Below, one piece after another: positions 1-10,517 of a DNA stretch of 64,000 nt. The translations under genes were made by a program, and so were the position numbers. This DNA is from Takifugu bimaculatus. Lineage: Eukaryota > Chordata > Actinopteri > Tetraodontiformes > Tetraodontidae. Numbering within the stretch: the stretch's first letter is position 1; every line of letters begins with the position of its first letter. The notes under the pieces were generated by a model. It was not told the DNA's origin. It worked only from the letters and a program-made list of their open reading frames with translations, and searched no databases. The stretch covers positions 3,801,208-3,865,207 of the forward strand of contig CP034989.1 in assembly GCA_004026145.2 (NCBI GenBank), in the 5' to 3' direction.

Positions 1-30
1 CCTTGTTCTCTTCCTCTTCCTGTGTTGCAG

Positions 31-3000
31 AGGTTGGAGGATCCAGTGGAGCATCGTGCCTGAGGTCTCTGAACCCATGGTACGGTCCCCTTCCCGTCTC
101 TGTGTCAGGAGGAAGCCCGGCGAACCTCTAACTTCTCTCCTTGTCTCACTCAGGAGCCTCCAAAGGAAGATCTGACAGTCTCTGAGAAGTTCCAGCTCGT
201 TCTGGACGTTGCACAGAAAGCCCAGGTAGGACGCGGCTCCGGCACCAGCGCTCACACACTCGGAAGCATCACCGGCTCATCTCCCGCTTCCTCTCCTTAC
301 AGAACCTCTTCGGCAAGATGGCAGACGTGTTGGAGAAAATAAAGAAGTGAGGATGGAACATTGCGTAATTGCACTGGAGTAACCTTTGACCACTTGTTTG
401 CTTTGCCTTCATCAGCCTGTTTATGTGGGTGCAACCTGAGAGCACCAGGAAACTTTACATCTGCTTGTGGGTGGCTTTCATCACCTCCTGCGTCCTGCCC
501 TACAAACTCATGGGCTTCATGATAGGTGAGACACGCTCACACAAACCTTCTTTTGCCTCATGCGAGGCCCTTTTAAACGTGGATTGTGTAACTTTTCGTG
601 TGTTTGCGAGCGGCTGCTGCCGGCTCTCAGCTTACTGGTCAGCTGGTTTCAGTTACACCTATTTTCCAATAATGCGTCTCACTCGCGAGCCTGCGTAAGA
701 TGCTTAAAACATGACAAACTTAGGGCAGAGTATTATGGATGTTTTGTGCAGAAATTCACATGATTGTATTTTCCTTCTGTTAGGCTCATTTTTGTGTTCA
801 CTTGCAAGAAGGTTCAGAAGGAAACTTGTTTGTCTACGATAGAGGCTTTCTTTTGGAGTTGTTGTTGGATTTGCTGGGCGCTAGCTGACTGTTCCTTTTC
901 ACCTGCGCTCCAGGTCTGTACGGCGGCATCAAATTCTTTATCATAGACTTCCTGTTTAAGAGCTGCCCGAAGCTGCGAGACAAGTACGACACCCCTCACA
1001 TCGTGTGGAACAGCCTCCCCACAGACCCGCAGCTCAAAGAGAGGATCAACGCCACCGTCTCGCGACGGGTAAGAGGGCAGGAACACACGGGCAGCATTAA
1101 ACTGAGGGTGTAACGTAAAAATATGTTTGAAATGCAGGATTATCTCTGACATAATGGTGTTCTACGGCCTACACGTGGCCCGCTTAATCTCCAAAGGAGT
1201 CCGTGGAGGACAAATTTGAGCATGTATGTAACAGAAGCAGCGGAGGGGGTAAAGTTTGAGCCACAAGTGGCCCCGATTAGACGATGACAAGCTGAGTTAT
1301 GGGTGTTCTTCGCTGGTTTGGGTTGGACTTTCTGTCCGAATGATGTTCGAGACGTTCAGGATCGTGAAGCGAGGGGGCGGTGATCTAAAGCTAACGCTGA
1401 GTTTTAACGAGCTGGTTTCAAAGAGAAGCGACAGGGCTTCTGTCAGTCTCATCCGTCAGCGATTGGCCACAGCACCGTGCGTCGTTCACACACCCGTTTG
1501 AACATGTGAGTGCACGAGTGCCTCTGCTGTGTGACAGCTGTGCTCTGTTGTTTCTCTCTCAGCCCTCAGGCATTGAGAAGGTAGGGGCTCTGATGTGTCT
1601 CCCTTTGATTCCCATGATGCACCTGGGCACGACGCTAGCTCGCCTCGAAGCGCGTGTGCTTGTGTGCGCGTGTGTGTGCATTAGATTGTGTGAGACGCCT
1701 TCAAGCTGACCTTCAGTGTTTGTGGACAGAATGGATCAAAATGTCACGACGATGTCGCCCGATTTATCCCACGAAATCTGCTACACGGAGACCTTAGGTG
1801 ACATTTTGGATCCATTAACATAGTTGCTGTTTGAGAAGTAGCAGCGTGTTTGCTGAGTAGTTAGAGCCCCTGTAGAACACAGTAACGTAGCGTCAGCTCA
1901 ATAAACCTGCCCTCTTCTGGATTAAGTGAACAATTGCTTTTAAGAATCACTTATGTGCCCTAATTAATTCAGCTAAAACTTTGTACAAGTGAATTTTTAA
2001 TTTTAATCGGCCACAAACTAAGGATTTGTTGCCTTTAAATGCATGTCAGGAGCTGAGCTGCAACACTTTGCACTTCCTCAGAGCTGAGACAGATCATCAC
2101 ACCCTTCATCCTTCTCCTGTTCCCCCCCCTGCTCCGTCTCCCCCTCCAGGTTCAGCCGGTGGTCTCCAGGAGCAGCCTCTCCACTGTCCCATGTGGGGTG
2201 AGCAGAGAAGAAGAGGCGGGTCGCTCTCACAGCACCAAAAAGGGAGCCTTCCATGAAATCTTCAACCTGCAGGAGTCAGAGCGCCCACTGGCGGGTGAGT
2301 GCGGGTACTGCAGCTCATGGTAAAACAGAATTTAAAAAAACTGAAGCGACTTTTATGTAACAGATTTTATAAAACTTGTATGAGTGTGTCTCTAATTTCT
2401 TTGCTGTGTGTGTTCAGTGTGTGAGAATGGCTGGAGGTGTTGCCTCATCAACAGGGACAGGAAGATGCCCACAGACTACATCAGGAACGGAGTTCTCTAC
2501 GTCACAGAGAAGTAAGTAGGACTTGTCTCTCAGGAGGACAGGTCTGATCTTTAAATCTGCGCCTGCAGAAGGGAGACAAAGACTCCTGAGAGGACTCTTT
2601 AGCCCAATATTTACTGTCATTCCATCCCAGTTTTCTCCCTCGTGTCAGTCAGTCACTTCGTTCTGAGATTTAATTTCTTTTTTTCTTCCAGTTTATCTTT
2701 TGGCTCTTTCAGCTGACATTTATTCCCTTCTCTCCGTTAGTTACCTGTGCTTCGAGAGCTCCAGTTCCAAATCCAGCAGCTCCAAAAAGAATAAAGTGAT
2801 CAAGCTGATGGACATCACTGACATCCAGAAGGTAAAGCTCCAAACATCCCTCCGGGAGTGAACATGAAGTAAATATCCACAGGCCACTTACGCAATTCTG
2901 AAATTTCCAGTACAAAGTGCTGTCAGTCCTTCCAGGAAGTGGGATGGGTATCTCCATAGCAACTCCTTCCACACAAAAGGTGGGTTTCACCCTCCAAATG

Positions 3001-3196
3001 AGGAAGACGCTAAAGATCTGGGACGTTTTGAAGACGATGGCTCTTTCTAGATGTTTCGGTGACACACACCCGTTTGGTCTTTCAGCCGTTGGTGTTTGGT
3101 GCCATGATTCACAGAGACGAAGCCTTCGAGGCCATCTTCACACAGTACATGAAGATCGTGACCACCACCAAACCACCGGACACCACCGAGCTCTAG
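31..3196 (+). CDS. gramd4: GRAM domain-containing protein 4, 3' eleven coding exons (5' part outside window)
   Basis: GRAMD4 is a membrane protein of ER/mitochondria with pro-apoptotic and autophagy-related roles (family knowledge). Coding exons read from the sequence: 31-79, 154-225, 303-346, 416-525, 914-1068, 1563-1580, 2150-2294, 2418-2511, 2741-2831, 2911-2979, 3086-3196. All have AG/GT borders and compatible phases, giving about 319 visible C-terminal residues. The order is a short tryptophan-rich segment, a helix (KFQLVLDVAQKAQNLFGKM), two hydrophobic membrane stretches (KLYICLWVAFITSCVLPYKL and LYGGIKFFIIDFLF), a polar linker, then a GRAM domain starting at VCENGWRCCLINRDRKMPTD and running through NYLCFESS, VIKLMDITDIQK and GSGMGI. 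The stop is TAG at 3194-3196. The first exon opens inside a codon, so the start and the N-terminal coiled coil lie to the left. Teleosts may carry a and b paralogues, which I cannot tell apart here. The GRAM region is nearly identical to what I know of mammalian GRAMD4, so the family call is secure. Confidence 0.95.
1563..1580 (+). other. gramd4: 18-nt microexon of gramd4 (PSGIEK)
   Basis: Eighteen bases lie between a pyrimidine-rich acceptor (ttctctctcag) and a donor (gtaggg). They are phase 0 on both sides, fitting exactly between the exon ending CGACGG at 1068 and the one starting GTTCAG at 2150. It inserts Pro-Ser-Gly-Ile-Glu-Lys into the linker before the GRAM domain. Skipping it would keep the frame, so it may be an alternative cassette. 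The splice signals and phase are seen; actual use is inferred. Confidence 0.55.
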
Positions 3197-3592
3197 ACCA
3201 CGTCCCAGGATGCTTCCACAGCTGGACGGGGACGGCGGGGCCTCCGTGGACGCCAGCGGACTGGACGAGGTTCCCGCAGTATCGTTGATGAGGCCTCCCG
3301 TCTCTCGGACACGGGCGTGCGCGGTCGTGCGCGGTCGTGACGTAGCTGCGGCTTCTAAGACGAGCGAGAATCAGTGTTTTCTATCAGCAGCCGGTGAGGA
3401 GAGCTGGTCCTCTCCCACCTGACCACGACTGGTTCACTCGTTTGTGTTTGGGCTCGAGAGAAGCTCGTAAATTTCATCAAGTGGCTCTTTTTCCTTTTCT
3501 TTTTTTAAGCCCTTCAGCCAGTGAAGTAAAGACGCGAATATCATGGAACCACTTGCAAGATTAACAGTCTGTCTTTTTTTTTTTTTTAGATT

Positions 3593-3598
3593 AATAAA
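3593..3598 (+). promoter_or_regulatory. gramd4: Candidate polyadenylation signal for gramd4 (proximal)
   Basis: An AATAAA hexamer lies about 400 bp after the gramd4 stop codon, just after a T-rich run, with GT-rich sequence downstream. A second AATAAA at 5625-5630 could serve a longer 3' UTR. Confidence 0.55.
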
Positions 3599-5920
3599 TG
3601 AGAACGTGTGACGTTCCACGGCTGCTGTAATCCCTGTTTTTTTGGGGCTGTTGCGTTATAGCTGTCAGGATTTGGACGTGCGATCGCTTTAAATATGTAG
3701 TGACTTTTTTTTTTTTTTTTTTCAAAATTGCCTTTTTTTTTAAAAAACGGTCTGCATCCGTCGGTTACTGTGACGACGCACTCGCTGTTAGACGTCTGTG
3801 TCGCCGTGTTTGGTCGTAAAAAGCTCAGTTTCAGCCGAGGTCAGTGTTAGCCAACAGTTAGCCAGCGCAGGTCACATCCGGCTGGTCCAAGCACAGCATA
3901 TTAACGACAACCATCGAAACTGAGCGTAAACGGCGGTCCCTTTGTCTCCCGGTGGATCTCAGATAGTCGGAAATTCTGGATTTATGAGGCTTTCTAACGG
4001 GAAGCCTGAATCATGAGCTGGGACGTGGTTCAGCATCACCACTTTAGTGTAGAAGGAGAAGAGCCGCCGGTGTGGACGGAGGATTTAATGCTCAGATTGT
4101 TGTCGGCGGCGACGGTGGCCCGTGGCAGCACATCCAGACAGGAAATCCTCAGTATTCACGTCCACTTTGGGAATATTTATCCTCCGAAAATGAATTGTTT
4201 TGTGCCTAAAACCAGCCCAAATTTGCCCTGATTGATACAGAAATCTGGTCGAAGGTGTCAGGAGACCTTCAGCCTGCCGCCGCAGACGAGAACGTGGCTT
4301 TATTTCCCGACGCCGTCACCAAGCACAAAGCTGGTCTTGACTCTTGCGCAACAGGTGTGCGCGTGTTTAATGCCAAACCAGACGCGTCGGCGTGTCCGGC
4401 CTGGAGGACGGGCTCGCCGTTCCCGTCCACGCTGTAGTTTCACACCTGTGAATCCAAACCCGAAGGGAGACCTTGGCATTGACGTTGAAATCCTGCTCAT
4501 TTTAACGCCTTTTTAGTTCCCTCGCTCGCTGTTCAAATCTCAAGGTCTCTGACAGTCTTCTGTCATCGTACTGGAAGAATCTGCCCGGCTGGATATGAAG
4601 TTGCCTCAGAGCAACGGACCAGTTCAGCGACGCTACATTGGTTTTTCTTTTGATTCATAGATGGTTTTTTTCTGCCTTCCCAGATGTGTGTTGTTATTTT
4701 TTTGTATTTGGGTTGCTTTTCAACCATGAATGGACTCTTGAGCAGGTAACATCCCACCTGCTGCTGTCGTAGTCTTACAGCTTTTACCTGAAGCCTTTTT
4801 GGAATCTGTTGATTTTTGAAGAACGGCTCCGAAAGAGCTGCAATCAGAACAAAGCACAGAATGTATCACCGTCTAATTGTCTTGCTTCCTTTTCCTCTTT
4901 TGCCAAATCTGCCATATTCTCCTTAAATCGTGTTTACAGATGGTCGTGTGTTTTGGGTTGGTTCTTTTTTCTAAAGCCCAGTTTGAATTCCTCTGGCTGG
5001 AGTTATGAAGACTGGACCGCTGCTCCTGCCTCGTTGCCCCGCAGCTCATGGTCCCCGCACCCTTTCTGCCCCCTTCCGTCCCACGGGGACCCGCAGGGGC
5101 AGCAACAGGAGCGGTGATTCCGACTCCATCCAGCATCTCAAATGTAGTGACGTGCAGAGGGGAGATGGTGGGACAGGAACCATCGGTGCTTTGACGCAGT
5201 GAGCACTTATTAAAGCACCTAATAATAATCCCGACAGCCCACGCTGGTTACGAGAAAGGGCCAAGAATCATTTCCAGCCTCTAATTTCGCAGAACAAATT
5301 ACACAGGGGTCAAATTAATCACTTTACTTTTGATAAGGGGAGGGGGGATGTGGCCCAAAACACCGCTTCAACGTGGATGCAGATTTCCCAATTTTAAAAA
5401 TCCTTCAGCTGCTCACACACCTGCCATGATGATGATGAAAAGAGGCATTGGCGAAGCTGCTGTTGTCCTGTTGGTGTTGTTGCTGCTGTATTACCGCTGT
5501 AACTGTTGAGTTAACGCTTTTGTTGGACTCTCCCGGGGCTCCTGTCGGGCTTTTACACCCCCTGTAATGATCCATCTTCAGGCTGCCGTCAGCCGTCGTG
5601 ACTGGAACTCATTTAAACTGATGAAATAAATGGAACTGCAGTTATATTTTCCGACGGTCCTGCTCAGACGCAAATGGAAGCCAGGAAATTGCAGAGTAAT
5701 TTCATCATCTGTGAAACTAATTTCTTTTTCCCTCCTTTTTATGTCAGAATTTGTACACAGTTTATTGAAATGTACAGTGAGGAAGAAAAAAAAACTTGAC
5801 TGCAGTTTTTAAGACGTCTATTGTGAAGGATAATGTGATGTACATTTTTTTAATTTAAGTAAATGAATTTAACGTATTGAGCCGTGCCTGGTTTTGTTCA
5901 CCCGCAGTACCGGAGCGCGG

Positions 5921-5934
5921 CCACTGGGTGGCAG
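5921..5934 (+). promoter_or_regulatory. CTCF-like core motif (plus orientation)
   Basis: CCACTGGGTGGCAG fits the vertebrate CTCF core CCASYAGRKGGCRS at 13 of 14 positions (G for the central A). It lies in a short GC-rich patch between gramd4 and the next gene. Motif match only; occupancy is not shown. Confidence 0.4.
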
Positions 5935-6119
5935 TGTTGGGTCGCGTAAGGACACCACTTTAAATGTTACACGTTAAAATGTTATACGTTTATTTCAGCG
6001 CAAACAACAAAAAATCGCATTAATTTATTTGATTTATCAATCAACAATAAAGGGGGTGTTAAAGAATTCAGGGAACCTTTTCATAATAACTTGATAATTG
6101 TTGCTTTTGTGTTGTTTGT

Positions 6120-6925
6120 TGAATTCAAGATTCAAGGTTTACTTTATTCATCCCCCTAGGGAAATTGAATTGTAGTAGCAACCTACACATGGAGGAATAT
6201 AACTGTATCTACAAAGTATAGAAATAGAATAAATAAAACACAAATAAGATTAGAACGTGGACAAGAATAAATTACTTTTACTAAAATCCACCACCATCTC
6301 CTTGGTCTTGGTCACATTGAGCTGCAGGTGGTTCTCCCTGCTCCACCTAACAAAACTCTCCCCAAGTTCCCTGTATTCATCCTCTTGTCCATTCTCCACA
6401 CATCCGACTATGACTGTGTCATCTGAGTACTTCTGGAGGTGACATGTCTCAGAGTGGTACTGGAAGTCAGCTGTGTAGGTGGTGAACAGAAAGGGGGGGG
6501 AGCGCAGTTCCTTGAGGAGCTCCTGTGTTGCTCATCAGGGGGTCGGACGCACAGCTCCGCAGTCTCACAAACTGTGGCCAACCTGTCAGGTGGTCCTCGA
6601 TCCAAGAAGCAAGGGGAGCATCCATCTGCATGTTCTCCAACTTAGCCCTCAGCAGTCTTGGCTGGATGGTGTTGAAGGCAGAAGAGAAGTCGAAGAACAT
6701 GACCCACACTGTGGTGTTTAGTCTGTCCAAGGAGGAGTAAGCCCCCTGTAGCAGGTATATCACTGCGTCATCAACCCCCACCTTGGGCTGACAGGCAAAC
6801 TGCAGAGGGTCCTGAAAGGGGCTCACCAGAGGTCTGAGGGGTGTCAGCACCAGCCGCGGAACCTTTGTTGGGGGAATCTCAAAACTGTAACACCTCTCGC
6901 ATAACAGAGCTCGTTTCACAAAACA
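6120..6925 (-). mobile_element. Deleted non-LTR retrotransposon (CR1/L2/Rex-like reverse transcriptase fragment)
   Basis: Read on the minus strand, 6919-6467 and the following frame encode reverse-transcriptase palm motifs: FDFSSAFNTIQP (motif A), GAPQGTALPP (motif B) and, after a frame change, KYSDDTVIVGC (catalytic motif C, Ser for the usual Ala), then a short stretch ending VTKTKEMVVDF. The thumb and C-terminal region are missing: the frame runs straight into what looks like the element's 3' UTR (6120-6270), which ends with the repeated ATTCAAG unit at 6123-6136. The copy is 5'-truncated, frameshifted and internally deleted, so it is dead. The LINE call is firm; the exact clade is a guess. 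Confidence 0.8.
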
Positions 6926-7231
6926 ACTGGGAAAGGTAAAAACTAAAGTTTATCATTGAAAAAAAGTTTAATTCCAATTGCACGTTTACTCATAACAAAT
7001 GAAAGCAAATAATATTCTTTGTAGAGCAACTCGTGCTCGATCACATGTACTTGCAGGAGCCGAGTCGAACTGTGATTTTCTCTTTGGAGTGTGTTCTGTA
7101 TCTTGTTCATCAGGTGTGAACCCTTAAAATAATAATAAAAACAGCGATAAAATATATTTTCTACAACGTTGAACTTTTAGATATCCAAAGTAATAAGACA
7201 TATACTATTTAGAAAATGATTCCCCCCCCAG

Positions 7232-9099
7232 ATGGGCGAGGTGTCTGCAGATGCTGTCACGCTGAATCTTTTGAGGGAGGCCAGGGAGACTGTGAGAAGC
7301 AGCCCCATGGGTGTCATCAGCACCCCCATGATCCCCTGGTGCCAGACAACCCTGCCTCTGGACATCCAGGGCAATGTCCACATCAAACTGGAGAACATGC
7401 AGAGAACTGGTTAGACTGAGCTACGTTGTTCCTCATGACCACATTTTCTGTTGTCTAATGAGGGTTAAAGCAGTCTTGCATTTAATTACAGGATCTTTTA
7501 AGATCAGAGGGGTGGCCAATCAGTTTGCCAGGAGGCCGAGGGGTGGTCATTTCGTAACTATGTCAGCTGGGAACTATGGGAAATCTTTTGCATACGCTGT
7601 AAAACTCTATGGAGAAAAGGGTAAAGTAGTGATGCCGGAAACTGCCCCAGTGTCTCGATCGCTTCTCATTCAGGTCAGAGCACTGAAAAATAATCATCTT
7701 GCAACGACCACAGGTATCCTCAGTAAGAGTTGGTTTCTTCTGTAGAGTTTTGGGGTGGAAGTTGAGCGCGTTCCAACCTCCAGTCTGATGGATGTGGTGA
7801 ACCGCTGTGTTCAAGAGGACAACATGACCTTCCTGCACTCCTATGATGATCTGGATCTGATTGCTGGACATGCCAGGTACCAGTGATGACAGCGTACCTG
7901 TGATTCTCCCTTGTATTTAATATCTACTCTTTTCCTCACTGGGATGTATTGAACATGGTCAGGAGAGGGTTAAAGATGTTTTCTTCTCTTGTTGAATTCT
8001 GTTTTCACATACATCTACACATATTTTGCCAGTTTTAAGTAATTGACGTTCAAATATCAATAAAGATGAACTTGTGATTGTGTTCAGTTTAGGTCTGGAG
8101 GTGCTGGAAGTGATGCCTGAGCCTGATGTGGTGGTGGTTTGCTGCGGTGGGGGGGGTCTGCTGGCCGGTGTAGCTGCTGCCATCAAGCTGTCAGGCTGTG
8201 ATAAGACCAGAATCTATGGAGTGGAACCAGAAGGAGGTAAAACTAGAATAAGAGATCAAAATAAAAAGTGTATCTTATTGTGAAGATGTGATGAATCTGA
8301 AGCGTTTGTTTGAAAACCAGCCTGCACGATGTACAAAAGTTTCATTGAGGAGAAGCCAGTGGGCATGGACAGCAAGAGCGTCGCCTCGGGGCTCGCGCCA
8401 CCTTCTGCAGGTATCATTTAGGCAATTTCATTTTCTTTTTTAGGTAAACTCACATAAACTGAGAACTTCACATCAAACATTGACTTTTCGACTGTCACCA
8501 GATGTTACATCAGTCGAGGTAAAGAATTATTTAGCAATATTCACATCGGATTTACGGCCAAACCATTCTTAGAATTCCCGATCTTGTTTGAGTGTGAAAG
8601 CTAAGCAGGGTTGGACCTGGCTAGTACTTGGATGGGAGGCTGCCTGGGAACACCAAGTGCTGTGAGCAAGGTATCTAACCCTACACAGGGCCCTGTGATG
8701 AGCTGGCCAGGGGCGTCCTTGGCATAGCCCATACGTAGCTGGCAGCCCCCTGTGGCCCCGAGAGGGATAAAGCAGTCAAAAAAAGAAAATCTGTCCAGTA
8801 ATTGTTTTGGTGCCATCTGAAAACTGCGTGTTGCTCTTTCCTGTTGCATTCCAGGTGCGCTGCCCTTCAAGTTGTGCCAGCGTTATGTGGAGTCGATCAT
8901 CCTACTCAGCGATGAAGAGATCAAGTCCGCTGTGCCAATCCTCTACAAGGCTGGATTAGTGGTGGAGCCGTCAGGCTGCGCGGCGTTTGCTGCAATTGTC
9001 GGCAAAAAGATACCTGATCTGGAGGGGAAGAAGGTGGTGTGCATCCTGAGCGGGGGGAACATTGGAAAAGATGAGCTTGCTAACTTCCCCGATGAATAG
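7232..9099 (+). CDS. Serine racemase / L-threonine ammonia-lyase-like PLP enzyme
   Basis: Six coding exons: 7232-7409, 7492-7673, 7746-7876, 8088-8236, 8321-8410, 8855-9099, all with consistent phases, totalling 324 codons. This is close to the usual 320-350 of the serine racemase group. It is a cytosolic-type fold-type II PLP enzyme with no signal peptide. Visible catalytic elements are SFKIRG with the Schiff-base lysine at residue 63, SAGNYG (84-89) contacting substrate, the glycine loop CGGGGL (183-188) for the PLP phosphate, and ILSGGN near the C-terminus with Ser309 for the pyridine nitrogen. In racemases the loop is SSGNHG, and its second serine reprotonates the opposite face; here that residue is Ala85, as in threonine dehydratases. 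I therefore infer deamination of Ser, Thr or a hydroxyaspartate rather than racemisation. The start ATG follows directly on an acceptor (cccccccag), so a 5' non-coding exon probably lies upstream. Confidence 0.88.
8580..8795 (+). mobile_element. 5S-rRNA-derived SINE (SINE3-like) in the last intron of the PLP-enzyme gene
   Basis: Positions 8580-8672 closely follow the 3' three-quarters of vertebrate 5S rRNA, including AGCTAAGCAGGG (box A, 8599-8610) and CTTGGATGGGAGGCTGCC (box C region). The sequence then diverges into a body unrelated to 5S, ending in a tail with GGGATAAAGCAGT followed by an A-rich stretch (8766-8790). The 5' end of the 5S part is missing or decayed. A 5S head with a LINE-type tail defines the SINE3 class. 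It is not a functional 5S gene. Confidence 0.75.
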
Positions 9100-9246
9100 A
9101 TGCACACATCAATAATGGGACCTATGCAGGGCCACAATAGGATGTATTCTTGTTGTCCATGTCGAGTTTTAATGCCATGAATAACAAATTGAGCTAACAG
9201 GATATTAAAGGAAGGATATTACAGCTCATTTTAATGTACCGGTATT

Positions 9247-9252
9247 TTTATT
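9247..9252 (-). promoter_or_regulatory. tprkb: Candidate polyadenylation signal for tprkb
   Basis: AATAAA on the minus strand, about 305 bp after the tprkb stop. It lies 3' of the stop codon of the convergent PLP-enzyme gene and inside that gene's probable 3' UTR. Confidence 0.4.
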
Positions 9253-9344
9253 CCCCAAATGTGGTCAACGTGATTTTTCCCAGAGTGCCTTTGATGTATT
9301 ATCCATCACTGGTGGTTGGCATGAGGCTGACTTTCAGGGACCAA

Positions 9345-9350
9345 AATAAA
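9345..9350 (+). promoter_or_regulatory. Candidate polyadenylation signal for the PLP-enzyme gene
   Basis: AATAAA about 245 bp after the TAG at 9097-9099, in an AT-rich stretch with no other gene on this strand before 11030. Confidence 0.5.
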
Positions 9351-9557
9351 TGGCACGACATAAGACTCAAAGAAAACAGCAAAAATGCCACATAAACTAA
9401 TAATCTCAACCCTTCTTTCATGCCAGTTTGACCCATCCTTCAATCGATAATGTGAGCAGAAAGAAAAGTGGAAAAATAGGATTAAAAATGTCTTCTGTAC
9501 ATAATATTATGTTCTGATTTGAAAAAAAAAATAATTACAGGTTGATTCTTTTGATAG

Positions 9558-10517
9558 CTACAAGACATCTTTGATGGCCATCCTGCACACAACTGCGTCC
9601 AGCAGTGTTCCACACTTCTCCTCTTGTGGAGTGACTTTGTAGAACTAAAACACAAATTTCAGAATGAGATTAGCATAAAACAGTTCATGAAATGCTAGTT
9701 AATTGTTCAAAAAAGACAGAAAATGGGATTCTGCTATGATTCTATCTTGTAAATGGTGTCATTTTGGATGAACAGCTTTGTATCTCATCATGTGAGCCAC
9801 AGAACATTGAAGAAGGTAAACCTTTTTGATTTTTTCCTGATCTGTCAGCGAGGAAACATCTTCCACTGGAACTTGCTGTCCGTTCACCATGCTTTTAATG
9901 TCTGCCAGAAGCTGCGATTCATCCTCACTGTGGACCAGAACCAGCAGGACGGAATCATCACCATCAGCGATCCCAAATCTTTTAAATGCTTCCGAAATCT
10001 GAATCAGGAATAAAGAAAAATTCATCCACATGTTTAGCATAAATGGCCGCTTTAGATACCAGCACAGTGTTTTGATATTAAAAGCGAATACAGCCACGGA
10101 CGTTTTGGTTACTTACGTTATTTGTTGGTGATAGACTGAAGATTATTTCCGAGTATAAACTTCTTGTTTTCATTTTTCCCGTTTTCTGTAAATGAACAGC
10201 CTTGTTGGCAGCTACCAGCACTTGGAAACTATTTACCACCTGTAACAACAGAAACAGAAAATTAAAGGTGATGATTTAAATCGCTTAAACGATTGATTTT
10301 CGATCATTTCGTATAGACTAATAGATCGTACTAAAACAGTTTGGGATAAAGATGCTGTAAGAGGTAAAAACCTCACCATTGCTGGCTTGATCAAAGCAGC
10401 GTTTATTTTACCAGCTACTGCACTCTGCCTTAATTCGGCGGCATTTTTGACGTCCTTGAAGAGCACCTGTGTTACTCTGTGGTCGGGGAAAAGCTCCAAC
10501 TGATGGGTTAAATGCAT
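9558..10517 (-). CDS. tprkb: TP53RK-binding protein / KEOPS complex subunit (Cgi121 family)
   Basis: Four coding exons on the minus strand: 10517-10377, 10239-10117, 9998-9822, 9644-9558, all phase 0, giving 175 codons, which I recall as the length of human TPRKB. The protein binds the kinase TP53RK (Bud32) within KEOPS (OSGEP, TP53RK, TPRKB, LAGE3, GON7), which makes t6A at tRNA position 37. Family features seen: the N-terminal MHLTHQLELFPDHRVTQVLF, the segment ALIKPAMVVNSFQVLVAANK, ISEAFKRFGI, and the C-terminal end GTLLDAVVCRMAIKDVL. The start is the first ATG of the first exon and matches the family N-terminus. The donor of exon 3 (gtttac) is weak but needed to join to the last exon in frame. 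The gene is divergent from alg10 (513 bp between start codons) and convergent with the PLP-enzyme gene. Confidence 0.94.

Larger units (their letters stand above)
3197..6119 (+). other. gramd4 3' flank, possibly a long 3' UTR
   Basis: No gene is visible. The stretch has T-homopolymer runs (about 3578-3588 and 3707-3722) and moderately GC-rich unique-looking sequence at 4250-5200. Short open frames here show no domain, no codon pattern and no splice context. Another AATAAA at 5625-5630 leaves open a distal gramd4 3' end. A CTCF-like motif lies at 5921-5934. Confidence 0.4.

Noticed and set aside
1732..1799. AG/GT-bounded block in the gramd4 intron (68 nt)
   Set aside because: Its length (2 modulo 3) would break the phase between the exons at 1068 and 2150, and it resembles nothing in GRAMD4.
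4013..4516. Overlapping open frames in the GC-richer gramd4 3' flank
   Set aside because: No homology is recognisable, several frames overlap on both strands, and there are no splice partners.
8580..8672. A functional 5S rRNA gene
   Set aside because: The first part of 5S is missing, substitutions are scattered, and the sequence continues into a SINE body and tail.
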